In this document: positions 34,698 to 47,146 of the stretch, piece by piece
How positions within the stretch are numbered: position 1 is the first letter of the stretch
Layout: each line of letters opens with the position of its first letter
From: Portunus trituberculatus
Lineage: Eukaryota; Arthropoda; Malacostraca; Decapoda; Portunidae
Direction of reading: 5' to 3'
DNA: 64,000 nucleotides
Assembly (NCBI RefSeq): GCF_017591435.1
Contig: NC_059300.1
Location: 15,899,841-15,963,840 of the forward strand
Notes under the pieces: generated by a model
What the model saw: only the letters and a program-made list of their open reading frames with translations
Databases searched by the model: none
Told to the model about the DNA's origin: nothing
Position numbers and translations under genes: made by a program

Positions 34698-37600
34698 CAG
34701 AGAAATGTTAAATGAGTTGAGAAAGGAGGCTTTGAAAAAAAATGAAGAGAGGACAGAAGAGGAGAAGAAAGAGTTTTTCTGGAGAATCTTGGATATGAGA
34801 CTGAGGAAGTGGTTCATAACCCAGAAAAGTACAGCAAGAAAGGACTAAAGAAACTTACGTATGAGCGAATGTAATGTATTCCAACATAAATGGAGTGATA
34901 TCGGGATTTTAGAACTCAACGATTACTTGAGGGACAAGAACCCAGATATTGTGGGTCTTACTGAAACAAAACTGAGAGAGGAGAAGACCTGATGATGGTT
35001 GGAGAAGGAAATATAATGTTTGGAAAAGAAATAGAGTAGGTAAGATGGGAGGAGGAGTGATGTTGCTGGTTAAAAAGATATAAAGGTGGATCAAGTGAAA
35101 GAAGGTATGGGAAAGGCAGAAGTGCTAAAGATCAGAGCAGAAACTAATGAAGGAAAAAGAGGCACTACATAGTGGTGTACGTACCACCTAAGACAAATGC
35201 ATGGTCAGTACAGGAATATGAAGAAATGATAAGTGATACAGGAACATGTCTGGAAGAAATGTTGGGTGGCTGTGAACGAACTATAATGATGGGAGATTTT
35301 AATTGTAAAGAGGTGTGTTGGGAGGACTGGTCAATGGAAGGATCAGAGACAACATGGGGAAATACACTATTGACACTGGCAATGGAAAATGTGTTAACTC
35401 AGTGGGTCAAAGAAGATACTAGGTTTGGAGGAGAGGAGCATCGTCAAGACTGGACTTGGTCTTTAGTACAGAGCCAATGGTCATTGAGGAGATGAGGGTG
35501 GAGTGCCCTTTAGCAAAGAGTGATCATGCAGTTTTGGAGTTCAAGGTGATAGATGAAGAGAAATCTAGAAGAAATGAAGAATATAAAGTGGGAAGATGGA
35601 ATTATGCCAAGACAGATTTTGGAAACCTAAAGAAATTCTTTCAAGAGACAAATTGGATGAAATTCAAGAGTGCTAAGGAGCAAATGAAAAGTGGAAGGAA
35701 TTTATAAAAATATACAAAGAAGGTGAGAAAAATTTGTACCAATAAGACAACATAGAGAAGTTGGAAAGCAGGACTGGTTTAACGATAGATGTGAAAAGGC
35801 TAGAACAAGAAAAGAGGATGCATGGAAGAGGTGGAGAAGGAAAAGACGGATTAAGCAGTGGGAAAGTTACAAAAGAGCAAGAAATGAATATGTGTTGATT
35901 AGAAGAGAAGAAAGAAAGAAACAAGAAAAGGATATAATTGATAAATGTAAAGACCAACCAAGGCTTTTTACAGACATGTGAACAACAACATCAAAAATAG
36001 AGAAAGTATTGAAAGTTTAGAAGTAAATGGAGTATGCAGTGAAGATCCCAGGAAATGGCAGAGGCTATGAATGGATGCTTTCGGAAGGTATTCACAAAGG
36101 AGACTGCTTTTGACAAACCACTGGTAATGGAACAGAAAGGGATTATGAAGGAGTTTCAAGTAACTGTGGAGGAGATCAAGAATATGATGGGGAGTTTAGA
36201 AGTGAGAAAAGCTGTGGGACCTGATGGGGTATCAGGATGGATTTTAAGAGAATGCAGGGAGCAACTGGCAGAAAAAGTTTGTGAAGTAATTGATGCCTCA
36301 TTAAGGGAAGGTGTAGTGCCCCAAGACTGGAAAAGAGCTAACATTGTCCCAATCTATAAATCAGGTAACAAGAGAGACCCATTGAACTATAGACCAGTGT
36401 CACTTACAAGTGTGGTAGCTAAGATGTGTGAGAGGGTGGTGAAGAATAGATGGACAGACTTCTTGGAGAAAAATGACATACTTTGTGAGTGTCAATTTGG
36501 TTTTAGAAAAGGCGTTCATGCACGACAAACCTGATATGTTACTATTCGAGGGTGATAGATGTAATACAGGAAAGAGATGGTTGGGCTGATGGAATATATC
36601 TGGATTTAAAAAGGCCTTTGATAAGGTACCACACGGAGACTGATCTGGAAACTTGAAATGGTAGGAGGAGTGCATGGCAGTTTACTAAAATGGATGGAAG
36701 ACTTTTGGTAGGAAGAGAAATGAGAACAATAATTAAGGACAGACCATCAGAATGGGGCTTGGTGGAGAGTGGAGTTCCACAGGGATCAGTGTTGGCACCA
36801 GTAATGTTCGCGGTCTACATAAATGACATGGTGGATGGGGTGTCCAGTTATGTGAGCCTATTTGCAGGCGATGCAAAATTGTTAAGAAAAGTGAGATGTG
36901 ACAAAGATTGCGAACTACTCCAGGAAGACTTGGACAGAATATGGAAATGGAGCTGTACATGGCAAATGGAGTTCAACACGACAAAATGCAAGAAAATAGA
37001 GTTTGGCAAGAGTGAAAGAAGAATCAGGAGTATGTACAAGATAGGAAATGAAGACATAAAACCAGTCATGAAGAAAAAGACCTTGGGGTGACAATTACCA
37101 ATGACCTATCGCCAGAGAGACATATAAACAAAATAATTGGAGAAGTATTGAACTTATTGAGGAACATAAGAGTGGCGTTCGTATATTTAGATGAAGAAAT
37201 GATGAAGAAAATAATTACTGCAATGATAAGACCGAGGCTTGAATATGCAACAATACAGTGGGCTCGAACTTAAAGAAACACATAAGGAAACTAGAGAAAG
37301 TACAGAGGGCTGCAACAAAATGGTGCCTGACTTAAGAGATTTGACTTATGAAGACAGACTGAAAAGAATGCAACTTCCGACCCTGGAAAACAGAAGAGAA
37401 AGGGAGACCTGATAGCAATATACAGAGTGATGATTGGCATGGAAAAATGGATAGGGAAGATCTGTGTATGTGGAATGAAAGAATGTCGAGAGGGCATGGG
37501 AAAAAACTAAAATGGCCACTTATAGGAGAGATGTGAAAAATATAGCTTCCCTCATAGAAGGGTGGAAGCATGGAATAGTTTAGACGTGGAAGTGGTCAAC

Positions 37601-37715
37601 GCAAGGAATATTCATGATTTTAAGAAAAAGCTGGACATTAATAGATATGGAGACGGGACAACACGAGCATAGCTCTTTTCCCGTATGTTACAATTAGGTA
37701 AATACAATTAGGTAA

Positions 37716-37718
<3 letters not shown>
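34697..37718 (+). mobile_element. LINE family B copy (sister of family A), 5'-truncated
   Basis: Plus-strand relic about 3 kb long. It starts in the C-terminus of ORF1 (REMLNELRKEALKKNEERTE...FFWRILDMRLRKWFI), then ORF2, then a tail with two copies of ACAATTAGGTAAAT and (CA)n. The layout and tail motif match family A, but the proteins are clearly diverged and the tail unit differs (CAATTAGG against CAACTAGG), so it is a separate subfamily. Confidence 0.83.
34870..37672 (+). pseudogene. Family B ORF2: endonuclease/reverse transcriptase, broken
   Basis: Endonuclease pieces 35172-35707 (MMGDFNCKEVCWEDW, CPLAKSDHAVLEFKVID). RT 36055-36540 (AVGPDGVSGWILRECREQLA, DPLNYRPVSLTSVVAKMCE, CQFGFRKG) and 36690-37091 (SGVPQGSVLAPVMFAVYIND). 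The catalytic motif reads FAGDAKL, so the first aspartate of FADD is glycine. C-terminal domain 37088-37650 (MKKIITAMIRPRLEYA). At least five frameshifts. Confidence 0.8.

Positions 37719-37800
<82 letters not shown>
37719..37800 (+). repeat. (CA)n tail of LINE B
   Basis: About 41 CA units between the LINE B tail and truncated copy A8. Confidence 0.95.
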
Positions 37801-37805
<5 letters not shown>

Positions 37806-37938
37806 CAAAGAGTGTACATAGTTTTCAAGAAAAATTGGATAAGTGTAGATATGGTGACGGGGCCACACGAGCATAAAGCCCAGGCCCTGTAAAACTACAA
37901 CTAGGTAAATACAACTAGGTAAATACACACACACACAC
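37801..37938 (+). mobile_element. LINE family A, copy A8, last ~120 bp only
   Basis: Starts mid-codon region KSVHSFQEKLDKCRYGDGAT, then the full 3' UTR, two ACAACTAGGTAAAT units and (CA)n. It is a very short 5'-truncated insertion placed in the (CA)n tail of LINE B. Confidence 0.88.
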
Positions 37939-38468
37939 ACTCATAACATAACATAAATAATAGGATAACAAAGGGCCACCAGGGCCCATCTAGGTTATCC
38001 TATATCATTTGCACAGCGACCTCGTCATCAGTACTTAAAGATACACTTACAAGTACACAATACATTATATACTAATTCTAAATATTTGGCCCATTAACAG
38101 GGCTAAGTCCTGCAGCGAATTCCTCTACAATCTGTGATCCCCATACATGGGGATCATGTCTTGTTTAACTATAGTAAATTTCTTATAAAAACTATCATGC
38201 AGCGCTATACATAATTATAAATCTAATAAATTTAAGTGCTTATCTAATCTGTTTTAAACATTGTCAAACTAGTGCTATTTACAACCTCTCTGGCAATGCA
38301 TTCCAGAAGTCTACCACCCTATGACTAAAGAAATATTTTCTTATATCTAACCTGCAGCCTTGCTTTCTAATCTTCCTGCCATGATTTCTAGTCCTACTTC
38401 CTCCTCTAAGGTAAAGAAAGATCTCACATCTATGTAGTTTGTATCTGAGAACATTTTAAATAACTCTA

Positions 38469-41166
38469 TCATATCCCTCTTATACATCTCCTCTCAAATG
38501 AAAACATGTTTAATTCCTTTAATCTATCTCTATACTCCAGGCGCTTTAATGCTGGTATCATCCTAGTTGCTCTTCTCTGAACTGCTTCTAACATGTTGAT
38601 ATCCTGCCTATAATGGGGTGACCAGGCCTGTATGCAATACTCTAAATGGGGCCTAACATAGGAATTATATAAACTACGCACCACTTCCTTACTTTTATAA
38701 CTAACATTTCTATTTATAAAACCCAGGATCCTATTTGCCCTATTTCTTGCTTCTAAACATTGCTTTGAAAATTTCATAGTCCTGTCTATCACTACTCCTA
38801 AATCCTTTCCTCCTCTACTGCCTCTAGCCAACATCCCTCCATCTCATAGTTAAAGTTTGTGTTGTCTTTACCTAAATGCATAACCTGACACTTTTAGAAT
38901 TAAACTCCATCTGCCACCTGTCTGCCCATGCTATCAGCCTGTCCAGGTCTCGTTGTATTCTGTAATTGTCCTTTTCACCCTGTACTGCACATGCTATCTT
39001 AGTATCATCTGCAAACTTTGATACTTTGCTACTAATTCCTATATCTAAATCGTTAATGTACACCAAGAAAAGAAGAGGTCCTAGCACTGATCCTTGGGGT
39101 ACCCCACTAACCACTTCCTTCCACTCAGACATTGCCCCATTTAATACTACTCTCTGTTTCCTATCAGAAAGCCATTCACTAATCCAATCAACTAACCTAC
39201 CCCTATCCCATGTAGTCTCAATTTGTACACTAGCCTCCTATGCGGTACCTTATCAAACGCCTTGCTAAAATCTAGATATATAACATCTATGCTATTTCCA
39301 TCATCTAACTCCTTGGTAATATATTCTAAGATATCGAGCAAATTTGTAAGACAGGACCTCCCTGATCTAAAGCCATGTTGGGTATCTCTAATTAATCTAT
39401 TCTCATTTAAATGCTCCCAAATACTACCCTTAATGATTTTCTCTAGTATCTTACATACTATACTAGTTAAACTGATCGGTCTATAATTATTCGCATCATC
39501 CTTCCTACCTTTTTTAAATATTGGTGTAACATTAGCTAACTTCCAGTCCTGAGGTATCTCAGCAAACCTAAGTGATCTTTCAAAGATTAACTTAAGTGCT
39601 TCAGAAATACTGTCTACACCCTCCCTAAGTACTCTGGCATGTAGCTCATCAGGACCACTAGCTTTCCTATCGTCTAGTTCAAGAATAAATTTCCTAATAA
39701 TTCCCGGTTTTATATCAATATTTTCTAAAGCTCTTAAACTACTCGTCGCACTGTTTGTAACAGGATTTCCTATTCTTTCCTAGTAAATACTGAAGAAAAT
39801 TGTTCATTCAATAATTCTACTATGTCTTCATTTTGATCCACTACTACACCATCTTTTCTGAGTGGTCCAATCCTATCCTTATTTCTTTTATCACTGACCT
39901 TGTAATAACTATATAATTTTTGGGATCTTTACTCCCAGCTCTAGCTAGTTTTATCTCTGCCTGCCTTTTACTTTTTTATAACCTTACTCAAATCATCCCT
40001 GACCTGTCTGTACCTAATCAAATCTACATCTTCCCACTTTTCTGCAACTCTCTATATGCCCTCTTCTTCTCTCTGATCTGTCTACCTATCTCGTGAGTCC
40101 ACCATAATGGCTTCCTGTTTCTCTGCCTTATATCTTTGTAAGGGATACACTGCATCACTATACCCTTTACTACAACCTTAAAATATCCCACATCTCCTGT
40201 GCAGTTTTATTTCCAAAACTATCTTCCCAGTTTACCTCTCCTAATAACTGACGTAACCTACCATAATTGCCTTTCTGATAGTTTGGGACTCTAGTCTTAT
40301 TCACTATATTATCCCTACTGGAATTAATGATAAATCTAATTATATGATGGTCACTGTTTGCTAAAGTCTCTCCTACCTCAACTTCCTTTAAACAATGCTC
40401 AATATTTGTTAGTACTATGTCTAAAACCTTCCTCCCCCTAGTAGGTTTATCTACCATCTGCACTAAATAGTTATCCTGAAAACTTTCCATAAACTTATTT
40501 TCACTAGCATCTCCTACCATCCTCTCCCAGTTTACTGACTTAAGATTAAAATCCCTAAGATAATTGTCTGACTAGTACACCCCTATTTATCTCATCTACC
40601 ATAAGGTTGTCTACATCTGCTGACTGGTTAGGTGGTCTATAAAAGCTCCTACTCTAATAACCTTACTTTTGTTTACTCTAACATCCAGCCATAAGGACTC
40701 TACTCTGTTATCTACCTTAATACCATTAACCTGACTGGAAATGAAGGATTTTTTACATAAATAACTACTCCTCCACCTATCCTACCAATTCTCTGGTGTA
40801 AATACATAATGTATCCATCTACTTCATATTCTTTCCTATTTTCCTAAACTTTTCCTCATTTACCCATGCCTCTGTGACACATACAACATCTAAGTCCTCC
40901 TCAACTATATAACTAGATAACTCGTCCTTCTTGTTCCTAAGACTCCTGGCATTTACATAAAAACATTTAAGTCCTGCTACCTTCCTAGATGCTGTCTCCT
41001 TATTTGGAATCCTAATCTTATTCTCTCCTATTTGCACCTGGAAATCTTTCCTAATCTTTTCACTATCTCTGTTTATCCTATCTAATTTATGTCTAACATC
41101 TTTCTTCTGGAATGCATTTGCTACCTCACCCCTACACTCCATCCCAACTCCCCTCCAGACATCCAC
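38469..41166 (-). pseudogene. Family C ORF2: endonuclease/reverse transcriptase, broken
   Basis: The endonuclease begins at LKCFYVNARSLRNKKDELSS and VCVTEAWVNE (41166-40819), the usual CR1 opening. 40520-40170 has LVQMVDKPTRGRKVLDIVLT and LANSDHHIIRF. The RT has SGVPQGSVLGPLLFLVYIND and FADDTKIA intact (39132-38872). The C-terminal domain is 38834-38469 (VRPHLEYCIQAWSPHYRQDI, RRATRMIP). Fragments lie in different frames with several stops. Confidence 0.82.
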
Positions 41167-41209
41167 TCAGCACATCCACACCCTTCCTACTCAGATGCAC
41201 ACCATCCCT

Positions 41210-42253
41210 AGCATACAAATCCTTTGCCCATAGAACCTATCCCATACATCCACAAAGCTGACACCCACATCCTTACACATCCCTTTTACCCGATCATTCA
41301 CACCAATGGCCCTAGACAACCATTCCTGCTAACATACACACGAGGCAAGATTCCTGACACTACACACCTCCTACCACTCTCCCTTATCTTGCCTAACATT
41401 TTCCGAAATCTTGCCACTAACTCCTCCGACCCACCTGCTCTGACATCGTTCCCACCTACGTGCAAAACTACTACACCCTCCCTCTCCATCCCCCCAACTC
41501 TCTTCTGCACCTCCTCACTCACTGCCTGCACACCTGCACCAGGCATACACACGTTCGTCCTCCTATCCCTGTCTTTCCCACAGAAAGTACTATCTAAGCA
41601 CCCAACCTGAGAGTCACCCACCACACACCTGAGGTGTGCTAGTCTCAACCCTCCTCCTCCTCTCCTCTACCCCCTTCTCTCTCCTTTCACTCACCACAAC
41701 CACCTCATTCACTCCACTCTCATTCTCCCCCTCCCCCTCCAACAAACCGAACCTATTTTCACACTCAACAGGTTTAGTCCTATCCTCCCTAACTGCCTCC
41801 GCTTTCCTTCCCCTCACAGCCTGCCATCTTTGCCCATCCTGACTACTATCTTTCCCAGTCTGGCTCGCCTGCTCCCTCTTCCCACTCTGCTCTTCCCGAC
41901 AGAGGGCCAAGCCACCCTGTCGCCTCAGAAGGTCCAACCTTGGCTAACACTGATCTCTAATTTTTTTTCCACTGCCTCCCAAGCCTCTTAACCTCCTCCT
42001 TCAACTCAAAGATGAGAACTTTGTTCGCACTTTTCCCCTCACTTAGCTTTCTCATTTCCTCTCGTAATTCTCGGTGCTCAAGAGAAAGAACTAAATTCTC
42101 GCTCTTGAGCCTACACACCATACACTCAGAAAAGTCAACGACCTTCCTGTCATGCCCACACATCTCACACACAACAAACTCGCCCAATCCCACCTCAACA
42201 CTCTCTTTCACGCACTCAATTAAACTTTGATATACCTCAGTAGCTACCGCCAT
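41210..42253 (-). pseudogene. Family C ORF1: Cys-rich motif, coiled coil, SGNH esterase
   Basis: ATG at 42253. Residues 1-98: CEMCGHDRKVVDFSECMVC, a CxxC...CxxC pattern of zinc-finger type, followed by a Glu/Leu coiled coil. After a stop near 41957 comes a Glu/Arg-rich linker (41937-41614). The SGNH hydrolase part is at 41648-41298: VVGDSQVGCLDSTFCG (block I, GDS) and VVVLHVGGNDV (block III, GGND). The catalytic Asp/His end is cut by frameshifts. In CR1 elements this esterase is thought to act on lipid membranes; its exact job is unsettled. Confidence 0.72.
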
Positions 42254-42693
42254 ACTAATTTACAATCTGTTAACTCACAAGAACACTATACATAGCTAAC
42301 AAACAAATAAAAATACTTGGTGACGGCAGGGTGGGGGAACCGCGGTGGTGGGGGGCCTAAATGAGGTCAACTAATCCTCTTTGAAGGTCAACTTGACGGT
42401 TACATACCTAGTGTTCTCGCTCTACCAAAATACTTTTAACTCACAAACACTGATTCTAACCACTATTTCACTCTAATCTAACACTTGCAGTACACACTTT
42501 CATTTCACTAACACTTAAAAGCACCACACACAGACACCAAGCACAAACACCACTCACTAACTATAAAAACAACAGCCAAAAATGGAGCGCACACACAACA
42601 TGTCCACTCACTATCACAGCTACATACACAAGCAGCAGCAGCTGAAGAAGTACTATATAGGAAAACAAAACTCAAAGAAACAGAAGGTTGCAA

Positions 42694-42695
<2 letters not shown>

Positions 42696-42771
<76 letters not shown>
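42696..42771 (+). repeat. (TA)n inside ORF1 of A9
   Basis: About 37 TA units at the codons for DIYIKK. The frame stays open through it as repeated Ile-Tyr. Confidence 0.93.
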
Positions 42772-42773
<2 letters not shown>

Positions 42774-42984
42774 AAAAATAGAAACGAGGAGGAAAGGAAG
42801 AGACACAAACAAACTGGTGGCAGAAGCAAGAGAAAAAAATAATGAAAGGTCGGAGGAGGAGAAGAAGGCATTTTTTTGGAGAATTATAGGAGACAGGATA
42901 AGGAAATGTTATATTAAAGAGAAGGAAGAGAAAAAAAAATGGAGCAAGTTTAACTAAAAATGATAAGAAAAAGAGATTAAAAAT

Positions 42985-45812
42985 TATGTATACAAACATA
43001 GATGGGATTTTATCTAGTAAATTAGAATTTAGAGATTATATAAAGAAAGAAGAACCAGATATTGTATGCCTGGTTGAAACAAAGTTAAATGAGGCAATAA
43101 AAATAGACATAGATAAAAGGTATAATATATGGAGGAGAGACAGAGTGGGTAAAGGAGGAGGAGGAATCATGATGATGTTAAGGAAGGAGATAGTGGTAAA
43201 TCAAGTGGAGTTTTGGGAAGGAAAATCAGAAATACATTAAGATACATATTAATAAAAAGGAGTTAACAATCATTGGAACATATTTGCCACCAAAAACAAA
43301 CTCATTGAATAACCAAGAATATAAAGACTTGATAAATGACACAATAAGGAGTCTTACAAGAATCATTAAAGAAAAGAGAAAAGTGATATTGGTAGGAGAT
43401 TTCAACTGTAAAGAGGTGGACTGGGAAAATTATGAAAGTGGTATGGGGGAAGATGCCTGGGGAGATAGATTCCTGAACGTAATGATAGATAATTTGATAG
43501 TCCAAAGAGTAAAGGAAAACACAAGATTGAGAGGAAACGATGAGCCGGCGAGATTGGACCTAGTTTTTTCCAGAGATATACAAATTAACGATGATATGAG
43601 ATATAAGTGCCCATTGGGAAAGAGTGACCATATAATATTAGAAATGATATAGAAGAAGGAAAGGAAGATAGAGATGAATCATACAAAGGAGACCAATTAA
43701 ATTACAGAAAGGCTGATATTGAGATCCTCAAGAGCTATTTTAAAAACGTAAATTGGGAGGAGATGGAAAACTCAGAAATGGTTCAAGAGAAATATAACTT
43801 ATTTTTGGAAATATACAAAACAGGAGTCAGGGAATATGTCCTGAAATATAGACCTAAAGAAGAAGGAAAGAAAGATTTGTTTAATGCAAGATATGCTAGA
43901 CCAAAGGAGAAACAAGATGGAGCATGGAAAAGGTGGAGAAGAAACAGAAATCCAGAAAATAAGGAAAACTTCAAAACAGCAAGAAATGAATATGCTAAGG
44001 TGAGAAAGGAAGAGGAAAGGAACTATGAAAAAGACATTGTCGAAAAATGTAAGGAACAACCAAAATTGTTCTACAGATTCATAAATGAAAAAATAAGACA
44101 AAAAGAAACAATAGAAAGGTTGAAAGGAAAGAACGGAATGGTGGAAGACCCAAAAAGTATGGCAGAACTGTTAAATTGTAAATTTCATGAGGTCTTTACT
44201 AAGGAATCCAAATTTGAAAGACCACAGGGTAATAGAGAGACTGTCCGTATGAGAGATTAAAGTAACCAAGCTTGAAATAAAAAAAGTTGATGAGGAAAAG
44301 GCAATGGGACCGGATGAAGTCTCAGGCAGAATACTGAAAGAATGTAGGGAAGAACCAGCAAGTCCTATATACAACATCATAAAATGCTCAATACAAAATG
44401 GAACAGTGCCAGTGGAGTGCAAAAGAGCTGAGGTGGTTCCCATATATAAGAGCAGAAGGAAGGAAGAACTTTTAAATTACAGACCGGTATCACTAACTAG
44501 TGTAATATGCAAGATGTGTGAAAAAGTAATAAAGAAGGAATGGATTGAGTTTCTTGAAGACAACAAATTGTTATCAAATAGCCAATTTTGTTTTAGAAAA
44601 GGTTGGTCATGTGTAACAAATTTATTGAGTTTTCTACTCTAGAATAGTTGATAAAGTACAAGAGAGAGAGGGATGGATTGACTGTATTTATTTGACTTAA
44701 AAAAGGCATTTGATAAAGTGCCACATGGAAGATTACTATTGACAAAGTGCCACATGCAAGATTACTATGGAAGTTAGAGGAGAAGGGTGGCTTAAAAGGA
44801 AGCACATTGAGATGGATGAAAAATTACTTAAGGGGGAGAGAAATAAGGACGATAGTTAAAGATATGAAGTCAAAGTGGAGAACAGTAGACAGTGGAGTGC
44901 CACAGGGGTCAGTATTGGCGCCAATACTTTTTCTCGTATATATAAACGACATGCTAGAGGGAGTGAACAGCTACATAAATCTGTTTGTGGACAATGCAAA
45001 ACTGTGCAGAGTCATTAAACAAAAAGAGGATTGTGAAATACTACAGGAAGACTTAAACAAGATCTGGAAATGGAGTATAAAATGGGAGGTGGAATTCAAT
45101 GTGGACAAAAGCCATGTCATGGAAATGGGAAAAAGTGAAAGACGACCAGTGGGAATCTATAAGATGGGAGATGGAGTAAAACTAAAAAAAGTAAAAAAGC
45201 TAAAGGACATTGGAGTGACAATGGAAGAAAACAATCAACCGGTAAGCCATATTGATAGAATTTTCAGAGAAACGTACAATTTGCTAAGAAATATTGGATT
45301 AGCATTTCACTATATGGACAAAGAAATGATGAAGAAATTGATAAGTACTAAAATAAGACTTAGATTGGAATATGCAGGAGTTGTGTGGAACCCCCATAAA
45401 AAGAAACACATAAGGAAATTGGAGACTACAAAAAATGACTACAAGAATGGTTCCAGAATTTAAAGGGATGACTTATGAGAAGAGACTAAAAGCTATGGAT
45501 CTACCAACCCTGGAACAAAGAAGAGAGAGAGGGGATCTGATACAAGTTTATAAATTGATTAACGGAATGGATCAAGTGGATAATGAGAAATTAATCCTGA
45601 GAGAAGAATATGACATTAAAAGCACAAGATCACATAGTAAGAAACTGAGGAAGGGAAGATGTCTGAGAGATGTTAAAAAATTTAGTTTCCTGCAAAGATG
45701 TATTGAGACTTGGAACAGTTTGAGTGAGGAAGTGTTGTCAGCAAAGAGTGTACATAGTTTTAAAGAAAAATTGGATAAGTGTAGATATGGAGACGGGGCC
45801 ACACGAGCATAA
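42985..45812 (+). pseudogene. A9 ORF2: endonuclease/reverse transcriptase, broken
   Basis: Endonuclease 42986-43652 (MYTNIDGILSSKLEFRDYIK, LVGDFNCKEVDWENY), linker 43763-44260 (FNARYARPKEKQDGAWKRWR), RT 44304-44642 (LNYRPVSLTSVICKMCEKVI) and 44747-45463 (SGVPQGSVLAPILFLVYIND). The catalytic motif is FVDNAKL, with FADD changed at two positions including the second Asp. The C-terminus is 45435-45812, ending ...GDGATRA*, the family's normal stop. A roughly 30-bp local duplication at 44713-44766 disrupts the AFDKVPH block. Confidence 0.83.
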
Positions 45813-45862
45813 AGCCTAGGCCCTGTAAAGCTACAACTAGGTAAATACAACTAGGTAAATAC

Positions 45863-45905
45863 ACACACACACACACACACGCACACACACACGCACACAC
45901 ACACA
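45863..45905 (+). repeat. (CA)n joining A9 to A10
   Basis: CA tract with two GCAC interruptions, between the A9 tail and the A10 5' UTR. Confidence 0.93.
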
Positions 45906-46044
45906 GGCGAGACGCGGTGAGGAAGGACGCAATACTGTCGCTCTCGAGAATCGGCTGATCTTCACTAACTTTGTTATGGTTTGCAGTGGCCTGGGTGATT
46001 AGTGTGGACTTGTTTTTTTTTCATGAATACAGTGTTACAAAATC

Positions 46045-46879
46045 ATGAGTGAGAAAGAGATTCCATCTAAAGGCAGGTATGAGACACGGGAAAGAATGAA
46101 AGCTGATGATGACTATGTTGGTAAGGGAGAAAGAGCATTCGAAGGCTTTGATATGGCTCATACTTCACTATTTGATAGTGTTGACTATCGAACGTAAATT
46201 AGATAAATTGATAAAGGTGAGTATGTGAATGAAAGAGAATGAAGAATAGGATAAAGAGCTCCAGAAATTGAAAGAAAGGATAAAAAGAGTGGAAGAAAAC
46301 GAAACTAGGCTAAGAACCGAAAATGAAGAATTAAAAGTGCAAATAGCTAACTACAAGAAATTGATGGAAGAAGGACTCGGTAAAGCCGAGAGAGAAAAAG
46401 AAAAGCTGAAAGATCTAGTTAACAAAGAAGAGGAAAGAGTACAAGACGTGATTAAAAAAGAAATACAGCCATGGAGAATCCAAGATAAAAAAGACAAGGA
46501 ATCATTTCAGGAGGTACGAGAACCGTTAAAAGAAAGAGATGAAAATATGACAAACAAAATGATAGGAGTTCTCAAGAAAAAAGAAAATTTAGTAAGAGAA
46601 ATTGTGAAAAAAAAGTGTAATTATTTTTGGTCTGAAAGAAAAAAAATGTTAAATATAGACCAAGAAGGAAAAAGGACGAAATGAAATCAGTAAAAGACCT
46701 ACTAAAACATCTAAATTTTGAGGATAGACAGAACATAGAAGAGGAAGTAGAAGAAATCCAAAGAATGGGACCATATCAAGAAGGAACAGTGAGACCAATT
46801 AAGATATTACTAAAATCACAAGCAGCAGCAGAAGAAGTTCTAATAGAAAAACAAAACTCAGCGAAACAGAAGGTTGCAA

Positions 46880-46957
<78 letters not shown>

Positions 46958-47117
46958 AAAAATGGAAACGAGGAGGAAAGGAATTAGTGGCAGAAGCAAG
47001 AGAAAAAAATAATGAAAGGTCAGAGGAGGAGAAGAAGGCATTTTTTGGAGAATTATAGGAGACAGGATAAGGAAATGGTATATAAGAGAAAGAAGAGAAA
47101 AAATGGAGCAAGTTTAA
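46045..47117 (+). pseudogene. A10 ORF1: coiled-coil protein, frameshifted, with (TA)n
   Basis: Starts MSEKEIPSKGRYETRERMKA. A frameshift near 46180 precedes the coiled coil at 46268-46684 (KERIKRVEENETRLRTENEE, KAEREKEKLKDLVNKEEERV). The next frame, 46681-47058, gives MKSVKDLLKHLNFEDRQNIE up to a (TA)n (46881-46953), after which the frame is altered (IKEKWKRGGKELVAEARE). Ends ...MEQV*. Role inferred as the LINE RNA-binding protein. Confidence 0.75.
46881..46953 (+). repeat. (TA)n inside ORF1 of A10
   Basis: About 36 TA units at the same codon position as in A9; A1 and A2 have only 4-6 units there. Confidence 0.93.
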
Positions 47118-47146
47118 CTAAAAATGATAAGAACAAGATATTAAAA

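Larger units (their letters stand above)
37940..42617 (-). mobile_element. LINE family C: CR1 element with esterase-type ORF1
   Basis: Minus-strand, about 4.7 kb and nearly complete. 5' UTR about 42617-42254, ORF1 42253-41210, ORF2 41166-38469, then a 3' UTR whose end is a short-repeat terminus (TTATG)n at 37941-37960. Short-repeat 3' termini and an esterase-bearing ORF1 are CR1 traits. Its tail borders the (CA)n of A8. Upstream it meets the 5'-truncated A9. Confidence 0.8.
42618..45862 (+). mobile_element. LINE family A, copy A9, 5'-truncated
   Basis: Plus strand. It begins inside ORF1 (...CAAGCAGCAGCAG), carries a long (TA)n in ORF1, then ORF2 and the tail (two ACAACTAGGTAAAT units). The (CA)n that follows leads straight into the 5' UTR of A10. 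Confidence 0.87.

Noticed and set aside
41224..41842. Plus-strand Pro/Ser/Thr-rich ORFs
   Set aside because: Antisense of the family C ORF1 esterase and linker region.
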